From assembly GCF_964355755.1 (NCBI RefSeq), contig NC_092678.1:6668922-6732921 (forward strand): a DNA stretch of 64,000 nt, in the 5' to 3' direction. The notes beneath the pieces were generated by a model. It was given only the letters and a program-made list of their open reading frames with translations. It was not told where the DNA came from and searched no databases. This document shows positions 10,750 to 22,100 of the stretch, piece by piece. Made by a program: the position numbers and the translations under genes. The stretch comes from Antedon mediterranea (lineage: Eukaryota; Echinodermata; Crinoidea; Comatulida; Antedonidae). Positions within the stretch are counted from its first letter, which is position 1. Every line of letters begins with the position of its first letter.

Positions 10750-13451
10750 ATGGTTGAAGAACTAAGTTTAGAGGAACTTAGAACAGAACTTGAAGACAGA
10801 AGTCAAACTGTTGGACCACTTCTAGGTAAAGTTTTCTTCTAGGCAAGTAGCCTAGTTCCAATCCATCCTTCATTATAGAACAATTTTATTTGAACCCCTA
10901 TTAAGAGGACACCTTCATGACCCTAAAAAATGTGTTCAATTATGTAGGATTGTCCACTCTATAGGTGTTTACCGTAGTGTTCAAATATATATTTCACATC
11001 AATGGTTTTACCAGAAACATCTCCCCATTAAATAAGAGTTGGTCAGACTCTTGGTAAATTGTCCCTTTAAAATGTGAAAATACGCAAACTGTAACAAACA
11101 TATATATCTTCCCTTTTTTAATCACTTTGTCGGGGTCATCTTACTATCTGTTTACTTCTGTCTTTCAACATCAACATTTAATTTTTAAATCACCTTTATT
11201 TATTATCGTTGTTATCATAGATTCAACTATTAAAGTTTACCAACGACAACTTGCTAGATTGTTAGCTGAAGAAACAAGATCAGGAGGCAACGTGGAGTAC
11301 GCAGAAGAGGAGGAAGAACGATATAGCAATTCAGATTTAGGGTGTAAGTTTTTATAACTATGAGGTTAAAGGTCGTTTTCTTTAATTTACAATTGATATT
11401 ATAGTAGTCGCATTTTAAATCGTTATCTTAAGAATATACTTACCCAAAAAAATCCTTTGAACCTCAATAAAGATTACGAATGTATCTAGCCTCACTCCAT
11501 ACAAAGTTGATTTATCTTGACCAAAATAAAACATGTTTTACTTTGTTACATTACAAAAAATATTAAAATATATATATATATATAAAAATATATTTGGACG
11601 TTCTTCAATAATAATGTGTCGTTCTTATATAGCGCTTCTCGTACAAAGCCTCTAAGCGATTCACATTATTATTCCGGTCATTTTTTTTATCAAACACGAA
11701 TGAGAACATACTCCCATAATGCAGCCTCTGCACAGCGTTTTCCTTGCCACAATGCAACTTTTGATCACTAGTCCAACACACTGCGCGCTACATGTCTTTG
11801 GTGTATCTTTCAAAATATAAAATATTTATACTGTATTGGGTATACTTTTAGATGAAGATGAAGAAGATGAGGATGAACGAAACAGTCATGTTCAAGCAGG
11901 AGGAGATTCAGGGTACATATTTTTTATGCAATGAAAAGTAAAAATTGTAGACTTACCATTTCACAGAAGTATGGCAATCAATGCTGAGAGGGTAATGTTC
12001 ATGCTTCAGTGGGTAGTGGTCATGCCTCAGTAGTTAGTAGTCATGCTTCAGTGGGTAGTGGTCATGCCTCAGTAGTTAGTAGTCATGCTTCAGTGGGTAG
12101 TGGTCATGCCTCAGTAGTTAGTAGTCATGCTTCAGTGGGTAGTGGTCATGCCTCAGTAGTTAGTAGTCATGCTTCAGTGGGTAGTGGTCATGCCTCAGTA
12201 GTTAGTAGTCATGCTTCAGTGGGTAGTGGTCATGCCTCAGTAGTTAGTAGTCATGCTTCAGTGGGTAGTGGTCATGCCTCAGTAGTTAGTAGTCATGCTT
12301 GAGTGGGTAGTGGTCATGCCTCAGTAGTTAGTAGTCATGCTTCAGTGGGTAGTGGTCATGCCTCAGTAGTTAGTAGTCATGCTTCAGTGGGTAGTGGTCA
12401 TGCCTCAGTAGTTAGTAGTCATGCTTCAGTGGGTAGTGGTCATGCCTCAGTAGTTAGTAGTCATGCTTCAGTGGGTAGTGGTCATGCCTCAGTAGTTAGT
12501 AGTCATGCTTCAGTGGGTAGTGGTCATGCCTCAGTAGTTAGTAGTCATGCTTCAGTGGGTAGTGTTCATGCCTCAGTAGTTAGTAGTCATGCTTGAGTGG
12601 GTAGTGTTCATGCCTCAGTAGTTAGTAGTCATGCTTCAGTGGGTAGTGGTCATGCCTCAGTAGTTAGTAGTCATGCTTCAGTGGGTAGTGGTCATGCCTC
12701 AGTAGTTAGTAGTCATGCTTCAGTGGGTAGTGGTCATGCCTCAGTAGTTAGTAGTCATGCTTCAGTGGGTAGTGGTCATGTCTCAGTAGTTAGTAGTCAT
12801 GCTTCAGTGGGTAGTGGTCATGCTTCAGTAGTTAGTAGTCATGCTTCAGTGGGTAGTGGTCATGCCTCAGTAGTTAGTAGTCATGCTTCAGTGGGTAGTG
12901 GTCATGCCTCAGTAGTTAGTAGTCATGCTTCAGTGGGTAGTAGTCATGCCTCAGTAGTTAGTAGTCATGCTTCAGTGGGTAGTGGTCATGCCTCACACCA
13001 TTGTTTTTTTTGTTGTGATTGTAATTAAAATTATAATCAATTAAAATACCTTATTGTTTACGTTAGGAAAATTATTATTAAATTACATATTTAGAAAAAA
13101 ATCGGGTGAGATTCAAACCCACAACCTCCAGATTACTAGCCTGGCATTTATAACTCTGGACCACCGAGCATACATTATTCTCACCTTCGGACAAATATTT
13201 TCAGTGTTCAATGCAATATTAACAATCATATTTTTATTTCTATTCTTAGGCCACGCCAAAGACCCAGTGCGCAAAAGTCGTCAAGCCAACCACAACAGAC
13301 TAGTCCGTCACAACAGACAAGTAAGGCCAAAGGATTGGTACCGATATGGGTACAGAGTCTTGCCTTATTGATCCTATCGCTTTTAATTTTCGCAATATGG
13401 TATAATATGGAAGAAAGCGGTAGCTCAACTCCCAAAATTACTACAAACTAA
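10750..13451 (+). CDS. EMD: Emerin-like LEM-domain protein, complete 4-exon gene
   Basis: Exons are 10,750-10,825, 11,221-11,343, 11,852-11,912 and 13,250-13,451. All have GT-AG borders, and the phases join into 153 codons plus TAA. The exon 1/2 junction rebuilds a LEM domain (residues about 4-42): LSLEELRTEL, then VGPLLDSTIKVYQRQLARLL. This fold binds BAF on chromatin. An acidic stretch (YEDEEDEDE) and a Ser/Gln-rich linker follow. A single C-terminal helix (residues about 117-138, starting LVPIWVQSLALL) ends 15 residues from the stop. LEM at the N-terminus plus one C-terminal anchor is the emerin plan, implying insertion in the inner nuclear membrane. At 153 residues it is shorter than vertebrate emerin. 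An in-frame ATG 33 bases upstream (10,717) would add 11 residues; I prefer the second ATG because LEM domains usually start at the N-terminus. The symbol is by architecture and could instead be a LEMD1-type paralogue. Confidence 0.85.
11999..12995. repeat. 42-bp minisatellite, about 24 copies, in LEM intron 3
   Basis: The unit is built from two related 21-bp halves: GTGGGTAGTGGTCATGCCTC+A and GTAGTTAGTAGTCATGCTTC+A. A CTTGAG variant recurs at 12,300 and 12,594, exactly 294 bp (seven units) apart, which shows a higher-order duplication. The array is open in one frame (Gly/Ser/His/Ala/Val) only because 42 is divisible by three. It lies between the donor at 11,913 and the acceptor at 13,248, so it is intronic. 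Confidence 0.95.
13095..13172 (-). repeat. tRNA-derived SINE head
   Basis: The minus strand reads CGGTGGTCCAGAG (A-box-like), then GGCTAGTAATCTGG (anticodon-arm-like), then a T-arm-like GTGGGTTTGAATCTCAC. The acceptor stem does not pair fully, so this is a tRNA-derived SINE or decayed tRNA copy, not a working tRNA. It lies in LEM intron 3. Confidence 0.55.
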
Positions 13452-13818
13452 AAGTTTTTTTTGCATTAATGGGTACAAGCTCTGAAATATAATCCTGCTA
13501 GATTTTGGTGATCAGGTACACTCTTACCAATTGTATAAGCCCATAGGGCTTATACCAAACCTGTTATGCTCCATAGTTTTTTAAGGCTTGGTTAACATTA
13601 GGATGCAACATGAACAGTACACACAAATTGACCAATCCGGTGAAAGTTTGAATGATCCAAATTGCTTGTGATTGGTCAAATTGCTTGCATTGTAAATCAA
13701 GGTTAACGATGATGGGACTGGCTAGCCCATTTGTACAATACACCCATTAGTACTGCTTATTCATTCAAATCTTTTTAAATAATTACTTTTTTTTACATTC
13801 ATAATTTCATACCACAAT

Positions 13819-13824
13819 AATAAA
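13819..13824 (+). terminator. Candidate poly(A) signal of the LEM gene
   Basis: An AATAAA lies 368 bp after the stop of the emerin-like gene, a plausible 3'UTR length. Other AATAAA hexamers occur further down, so the one used is not settled. The stretch 13,830-14,700 has no gene. Confidence 0.4.
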
Positions 13825-14710
13825 GTCAAAAACATGATATAATGTTATATTTTTGCTTGTTTCATTTAATAATTTATATTACGTAGCAATGAGAAAATAT
13901 TAATTAAGTATTCTAAATTAATAATAACACATAATATTGTTTAATAATTATTTCAAGACATCGTTGAATATAAATTATTTTTTACTGTACTGTAGCTACT
14001 AAAACTAAACATTTACACTTAGCATTTATGTGTATTTGCATGAAACATTTGAGGTTTTTTGTCAATTTATTTGTTTGTTGTTGTTATTAAAAAAAAGTAG
14101 AAAACCCTCTTTTTTGGGATGCCCAATACAGGGACACTTTACTGTGGAACAACTACACATTATCAGCCAACCCTGAAAGGGATCACTTTGTTGTGTCTTG
14201 TCTCTATGTACTATATTTAGGACCAATTTTTCACAGCAAATGTTTTTTTATAAATAAAATGTACTTTACTTTAAAGTATTTGATTTATCGTATACTTTAC
14301 CAAGTAAAAAATATTTGTTTAAAAAAAATATTATTAATAGGCTAAAAAACGAGGTTAGTTTTACTGTTTTTTTATTAAACGAATGAATTTATTTATACAG
14401 TACCTCTTTCACATTGCCTAGCAAAACTTCACAATTTACACACATCTGTGTTTCGTATTGAGCATTCCCCCAGTTGTGCGTAAACTGCCAAGTTTTGCTA
14501 GGTGATGTGAAAAGGGGTATTAGTTCTACTATATATGAACATTTAGTTTTTCACAACTTCTTTTAAAGTTAAAGATCATTTTGCAGCTTCAATCAAGTTA
14601 ATCACTTTCGTAGGGAAAAAATGGAGAAAATAATGTTTTCACTTTTAAAAAGACAATAAACGTTTAAATTCAATTAGCATCCACCTATTTTTTGCTTTAA
14701 ATTACAGTTT

Positions 14711-14795
14711 TTAGTCGCGTGCAAACGTCGGTTGGTCGGCCAGTCGGTAAACACTAACTCAAATTTGAGCACGCGACTGCAGCCATGTATATGGC
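14711..14795. repeat. Dispersed repeat copy 2, with inverted ends
   Basis: This copy of the 7,127-7,245 repeat has perfect 10-bp inverted ends, AGTCGCGTGC at 14,713 and GCACGCGACT ending at 14,778. They enclose CGGTAAACACTAACTCAAAT, and CAGCCATGTATATGGCC follows. Confidence 0.65.
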
Positions 14796-14899
14796 CTTGT
14801 TAAGGTACATATACATTTTTTTTTAGGGGGACAATAGATTTTTACAATGTTAGATGAATTGTTCGTTTTCTATTATATAGCTACATCTTTTATTAATGG

Positions 14900-14975
14900 C
14901 ACTTTTGGCTTGCGATTAGCTTGCCTTTCAATCCCAAGTCTCTTGGTTCAAATCCTGTACAATGCAGGATTTTTA
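14900..14975 (+). repeat. Possible tRNA-derived SINE fragment
   Basis: A B-box-like GGTTCAAATCC lies at 14,945-14,955, about 35 bases after an A-box-like TGGCTTGCGATTAGC. No clear tail is seen. The stretch 14,980-15,390 has no recognisable content. Confidence 0.35.
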
Positions 14976-15392
14976 GTAAAACAATGCATTGTCATATTTG
15001 GATTGAGTTTAGTATTTTTTTCTCTAACATATTATATTTCTTTGTTTTGTGTATTGATACAATTGTGAGATTATTATATTTATTGTGGATATAGTAATAA
15101 AAAAAATAGCCGAAATTGTTTTATATTTTATTTATTGTTTAGCCAATATAAAAATGGCAAAATTTATCACAGTAATAATAGTATAATCCTTCATACCCTC
15201 TCTCAGGAGCGAGAATCGAAGGTCAAGGGGTAAATTGAGTACCCAAAAAAACTCATGGAAGGTCAACATTACCATTTGACCCCTACATATTTGTTCTGCT
15301 CAATGCAGAATTCTCAATTGATGTTCTGCTTTTGACGAGTGGAGTGGGGCATTTATTTGCATTTAAAAATTAGAAAGAATGCAGCACAATGA

Positions 15393-15660
15393 CGTGGGAA
15401 CCAACGACACAACAGTGCAGGAAAAATTGCTACGGGATATAAAATCAGTTTGATTTCACGTAACAATGCAAGCAAAAGAACAATGGAAAACATAGTATGC
15501 GGGTTAAACCAGGTCAAAGTCTACGGAAACTGACGTTGACGCGCAACTAAGCAGGTTTGATTTCATGCAGGCCGGGGAAACACAATTATTGGAAGGGCAT
15601 TTTCTTACGTTGCGCAGTTTGCGTTCATATCTAGTGAGAACTATGCTTTACTGCGTATCA
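15393..15660. repeat. Decayed copy of the GGTTCCCACTAGAACG MITE family
   Basis: The stretch contains GTTTGATTTCATGCAGGC, GGAAGGGCATTTTCTTACGT and TTGCGCAGTTTGCGTT in the same order as the elements at 55,085-55,200 and 55,557-55,764. Its ends are diverged. Confidence 0.5.
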
Positions 15661-15957
15661 AAGATATTAACTATATGTATAATATATAATTTTATCATAT
15701 AACTTTGACCCCTATTCATAAATCGTTTTCTTGTACTCTTGATACAGCCAGCAAAATTGCACACCCTCTTTCCCCACTCTCATAAGCGTCGGAAATACTG
15801 TAAAAGAATCAATTGACGCCACCATCAAAATAAATTAAGTTAAGTCAAGATTGTGCTTTTGATCCAACAAAACTGTCAAAATTCTGCTTAAAACGTAGAA
15901 AATTATCTTAAAATAAAACAGTTATACCTATAAACACATGCACGTCCAAAAATGTCC

Positions 15958-16018
15958 AGCTCTTCTGCTTAGTGCTCACACACCTCGCTCTTCCGCTTAG
16001 TGCTCACACACCTCGCTC
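15958..16018. repeat. 31-bp tandem duplication
   Basis: CTTCTGCTTAGTGCTCACAC plus ACCTCGCT occurs twice in tandem (CTTCYGCTTAGTGCTCACAC), just downstream of the FAM185A 3' end. Confidence 0.75.
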
Positions 16019-16126
16019 AGTGGTTTACACCGCATTATCAATATTACCTTTATTCAACACTAAAAAAATTGTTTGTGCTTTCAGCGCTTCCTCAACTTTA
16101 TGTCCACTCTCAATTAAAATTATAAT

Positions 16127-19100
16127 TCAGACTTCTTTCATTATTTTTCTGAAGGATAACGAATCAAACCACGACAGTGTCTTTATTTTGATGCGTCCAT
16201 TGTCTGCTTTAACGTGAATCTTGTTATCTTTTGAATGATCACCAATCACACCTGAAAAATTGGCACCATGGTATATAATATTATACAAATAATGAATGTT
16301 TATGAGTGTAATGGTACAAATAATGGCATGCAGTAAATGATGAAATGAAAAATTGGCACCATGGTATATAATATTATACAAATAATGAATGTTTATGAGT
16401 GTAATGGTACAAATAATGGCATGCAGTAAATGATGAAATGAAAAATTGGCACCATGGTATATAATATTATACAAATAATGAATGTTTATGAGTGTAATGG
16501 TACAAATAATGGCATGCAGTGAATGATGAAAGCATATATATCAATGATTCCACGTCTTGTAGAGATGTTCCCATTAATTAATCAAAATCCTACACGATCT
16601 AAAGCTAATTTAAATGCCTTTTTAATGGAAATTAGTATATATCTCTACAAAAACGTACTTCCATTGCGAAAAAATCAGTCGCCGTGAAAGTACAAAATAG
16701 GTGGCGCTGTTGTCTTTCAAAAGCAATAGTATAAAACAAAATATTTTACAAACGCGAAAAGATTTTTTTTCCCGTACACAAAAAAAAGGTACTATTAAAC
16801 AATCGTTTCACCCATATTCGTCCAATCAAATGACAGGAATTTATTTAGGAGTTATATCAATATATATATTATAGCTCAAATATTGACTGTCTGGCGATTA
16901 GTTGAAATGGTATTGCATGATCAACTTTTTTCGAGCGTGTGTAGTAAATTTAGACTAGAATAGCTTTTATAAACACAGCCTACTGATTTGACATTTGATT
17001 GGTTAATTACGCATAGCGTGCCGTTCATGATTTTGCACTATTTTATATCAGAGTTTGCATAACACAACGCTTTCTTTCTGCTATATTAAACTGCACCTGA
17101 CATAATAATTATGTGCTTTTCATTCTTTTCATTCGTGAGCGGTAATCCTATGCACACTTTTGTAATACACCAGACAGGCCAGTGATGTAAGTCTGTTATT
17201 TGCTTCTTTTGATTGCTCTCTTTAGTTTAGTTCAGGCTTAATACCATATTTGTACATTTTGTTAATTTAACCTGAATACATTTTAGTTACGTTTTTAATT
17301 TGAACCGCAATAAATCAAATGAAGTGCAAAACCTGGTTGGAAGTTTTTTTTTGTATACCGAATAAGTACGACGCTACGAGCGTTACAGAGTTCAATGATG
17401 GTGCAGCACAACCAGAATGTGCGACTGTCGACTGTGCGTTCGAAAATCAATTTGTAGTGTGCGCCATCTACAATCGCATATTCAAAATCAGATTGCTTGG
17501 CCTAGTGGGTGTCTTAATAATGAATGTTTTATATGAGGTGAAATTTTCACCTCATGAAATTATTTGTACAAATGCACTCATAAACATTCATTATTTGTGT
17601 TCTATTTGCCAATAAACAACTTGAAAACTAGAGTGTGCCACCTATAACTCCTGTACCCAAAACCAAACTCTAGCCTCCTTCGACAATTGGAAATATCTGA
17701 GCCATAATATAAAACAAAATATGCAAAGAATATTTTTAGTTTATGGTTAAAATTATGAGTGCTTGGTGCCAGCAATTTACCTTCTACTTTTGTAATGTCC
17801 CCAGCTTGTTCTTGAGCACAATCTGAAAACTGAGGTGTTTCTGGTAGAATAACCTCATTTGCATTCAAATGCAGGTGTGTTTTTAGCTCAGTCGGTACTT
17901 TGACTACAACATCTCCTAAAAATGTTAAACCATAGTATTATACAGTATTCTATATAATCTTTTTGAGAATGATATGGTATAATGGAACGGTGTATCAGCC
18001 TACTGTAGCATGTGAAAGGCATGGGTTCGACCAGTGTGTGCCATATTGCTTTTCACTATAGGCAAGACACTTTACTCTCGTCCTTCTGATGGGACATAAA
18101 GCTGTTGGTCCTCCATACAATGCAAGTGTGACAATCCAATCAAAATGTCTTCATTTTCCAGTAAAACCAAGGATGATTAATTCAATACATTTACTCTGTT
18201 GTTATTATTTCTACCTTGAGTATTGTTAATGTAGATATCTTTGTGTCTGATGGCGTAAACATCAAGAAGTCCACTTGTTACTTCTGAATATAACGAACCG
18301 TCTAAGCTACCTGTCAACACAAAAAGTAACAATGACAATTTATGTTTACTAATATAATATAAATTGAATTTTCAGTACTTTGCTAATTTGACTATTTTTT
18401 GCTTTAAATTACATTTTTTTAAACTAAATAATTTTTTTTCTCGTGTATTGCAGTATTTTGGACGTTTGACTACTCATCGTCAGATCAAGGTTCGAATCCA
18501 ACTCTCGCCGCATTACTTGTATTCTTAGGCAAGATACTTTACTTACGTTTGCCTCTCTCCATCCAGTTGTATAAATGGGTACTTGGTTTATAGATCAAAA
18601 CACAACCTTTCGCTGATTACTAGCTGCATTATTTTTTTTAAATTTTAATTTTTATACTGTATTTTGTATCATCATTGTAAACGACATTTAACTGGAGACT
18701 TTAAATTTATATTTACAAAACTTTCAAAAAACAATTAAATCAGATTATAATTTAAGGTAAAATGGTTAATAAAACACTAAAAATAAAATATTGACACTCC
18801 ATCAAAGTTAGGTACAGTATTGTACTTTTTGCTCTTTAGTTTCTTTTTGTACAATCCGTTTCCTTATAATTGTTTATTTTTTCCTTTTTATTTTCTCTTT
18901 ATACTTTTATTTAGCCTTCAGGCTAACATAATGTATGTAATGTATGCCGCCGATTTAAAGGCGTATGTTCAATTATTATTATTATAGGAGTATGTTTCCA
19001 TACGTGTTTGATCCAAAAATGACTGGGGTAATAATATTCAGCGCTTAGAGGTTTCACAACATTATAACATCATATATCATCAGGAATAGTCCTGGACAGG

Positions 19101-22100
19101 GAGATGAGCGCCCCTGCCCACCGATGAGTTTCGGGATCCCTTTGACCCGGAGGGAGAGTACCCGTCAGGGTCCCTACCAAGGGTTACAGGTCCCAGGTTT
19201 TTAGTTGTTTTTAAAATTAATTAGTGTTCCATGACCTTCTCATCAAAATTAACGTCTCTCATTGTTGTGCTATGTCAACATAATGTCATTGACAGCGAAA
19301 TGTCCCCAATAATGGGGATAGCTATGCAAACAAGTAACAAGTAAGTAATATAAATCCAGGATTATTATAAAATTTTTGACCTATGCGACACTAAAATGGC
19401 ATATTCAACAAAAAACTATTTTTTCAGGGGGACAATATATCTATAACCTTTTAAATTATATTAGGGTTTTTAAATGTTTGTGGTAATGGTGTGCCACTAT
19501 AATAAAAGTATAGTATCCAAATAAATACTATGTTTACATGTTCAATCATTAGGCAAATTCCTAGATACAGTATCACATGTTACATTAATTTTAATCTAAC
19601 CTAAAAAGTATTTATATGATATAGTACTATGTGAAGAATATGTGACACTGTATCACTCCTACAATCAGAAAATAGTAAAAAAAATAACAATACCAATATG
19701 AACGTCTCCAGATTCAGTCTTTATATTGCACTCTCCGTGCAGATTACCAGTTATTATATCGCCCTCTTGTGATTCTATCGTCGTTGCTTTTCCATAAATA
19801 TCACTACACGTAATTGTGCCTTCTTTTGATGTTAATTTTACAACGTGACCCTGAATCTTGTCCGTCTTAATATTCTGAAAAAATTAATACATTGAAAAAT
19901 TATACTGTTCACATTTGTAGTACCAGGGGTGGATTGCTATAAAACAGTCTTAACTGATGGTCTTAATAACTCCATAATAAAAGCCGGTTTTATCAGATAG
20001 ACGGTCGGAACAGTAACAAATTGAGGGCGTACTTTTTGCATAGAATACCAAATAAGGTAATGTTCATCACGCTTGCTCAATTCACAATCATAACAGTACG
20101 TACATTTCTAGGCGAGAAAATATCATATTTTATGCTTTTTATTTTATTATAGCCAGCTAAGACTGTTTATAGACCGTTTATAGCAATCCACCCCTGGTAA
20201 ATTTTAACAACAAAACATAAGAATGTTTTAAAATGTCATTATTATCATCTACAAACTTAAATTAGGAGTGTATTTTTATGTGTGTTCTATTAAGAAAATG
20301 TTAAACTCAGCTGAGTAGTTTCTGGGGATATAGGAACGTACTGTACCTCAATTTTCTTAAAATCACAGAAAGATACTAAATCAATAAAAAGGTGTCCAAA
20401 TGCAAACAGGTGGTTTGTGGTTGTCATTTAATTTCGAAGAAAAGTTCAAAGAGCTCAGGATTATGTTTATCAATGGTAGAATCCCTATTTGGAGAAACCC
20501 CAACAAAATGTCAACAAGAGTGTCCCCTAAAAATAGGTTGGCTGTACAGTAAGTAAGGGGTAAAATGTTTATTTCTTGGACATTGTACTGTCCCCTTAAT
20601 AGAGGCGTCTCCTGAAAAAGGGTTCTACTGTAGGATGCAACATGCACAGTTTAGTGGCGTGGCTAAACCAGGGGCCCTGAGCAGGGCCAAGAGTAAGAAA
20701 ACTAGCATAAAAATATGTCGAAAAAGGGTCCTAGCTAAAAATTCCAGAGGGCTCCAGCGTTGACGGGCCGCTTTAGAGTCTATAAACCAAGGGCCTCTGA
20801 TGTCTGTGTTACACCACTGAACATGCAATACTTACTCCATTATTGTTTGCAGTCAATGAAACATTTCCAAGAAGGGACTTTACAATGCTAATATTACCAC
20901 CTTGACTAACAGCTGTAGCCTGGCTTGTCTGTGAAAACAAATCAATAAATCAAATATTTATACAAGCTTACTGTATGCTTAACATTTAAAATTTAATATT
21001 ATAATAACAGAATGTTCTTAGTAAGTTTAATTTGTGTGACGTAATCGCAGTTTAATATAAGTGAAACCCCACTCCACATTACCTCTTCACTGGGGAGGGG
21101 GGTGTATATTTAGTACACTCTCATTCTAAAAAAATATTTAAGTTAATTTATTAAGTTCAACAGTGGAACACCTCCTTTGGGACACCTATAAAAGGGACAT
21201 TTCCACAAAGGAATGAGGGAAAATGTATATGCTAACACTACTACCGGGGACACCCCTATTAATGGGACACGCTCTTGTGTAACGAATCAGGGAAAATAAG
21301 AGTTTTAACAAGAGACCTCTATTATACCCCATCTCACTAGAATGTGATTATACTACGATGGCCAAATTGTCCTGGATCTTGCTAGATCGGCTGTAGCGTA
21401 GTCGTTACGGGACGAAGCGTCTGTGAACGGGATGGAACGGCATAGTCCAGAACGCAGCTTTTACGGCTGTCGTCCAACGGGACTCAATCGCCGATAACGG
21501 GGTAGAACCGGGGCAGAAGCGCCTTCGACCCTGGGTCCTTTTTGGACACGCTTGCCGATCGCCCAGAAGCCCAGTACTAGCGGGGGCCAATCATCAATAA
21601 CAGAGCTTGGCCGCAACTCTGTCTTCCACATTGTATCTGGATCTGGGCTCTTCTTTAGCGGGACTCTATCGTTTACGATCGGCTTGGAAATGTAGTACTA
21701 TCGGCGTACGCACGCAACACAGGCGCTTCCCTATCAGCTGTAGCTCAGTACTCGTGTAGTAGAGTGCTTTCAGGAATTGAAGCCGATTCTCCCCGATTTG
21801 CAGATCGGGATGGATCGCCATTGTCCTCCCAGATACGGCTTCTAGTGAGATGGGGGATTTAAGGAAAACTTTTTGAGTTACAAAAGTGTCCCCGTAATAG
21901 AAAATCAAATGTATTATCTTTTTCTGACATCCTATTAAATAAAATTGAATATTTAATCATTTCGAAAATTATTTTGACAATGAATCTACACTATCAAACT
22001 GACAAAAAATGTGATGTGCCCATATATAACGGTGACTGTAGTTTCTGTAATACTTGCCTTCAACGAGCGCATGATGCAGTCGCCCTTTTCCGTTTCAAAA

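Noticed and set aside
12009-13028. Gly/Ser/His/Ala-rich open frames of 97-143 codons
   Set aside because: They are the 42-bp minisatellite read in one frame, with in-frame TGA codons, and lie inside an intron of a gene model that joins without them.
13095-13172. Functional tRNA gene on the minus strand
   Set aside because: The A- and B-box-like parts are present but the acceptor stem does not pair. A SINE head is more likely.
16127-16474. Continuous 115-codon frame through the last FAM185A exon
   Set aside because: Only the part up to 16,251 is exon. Beyond the acceptor the frame is the 93-bp tandem repeat in the intron.
17319-17615. 98-codon plus-strand frame
   Set aside because: It lies in FAM185A intron 6, overlaps a palindrome related to a repeat, and shows no domain.
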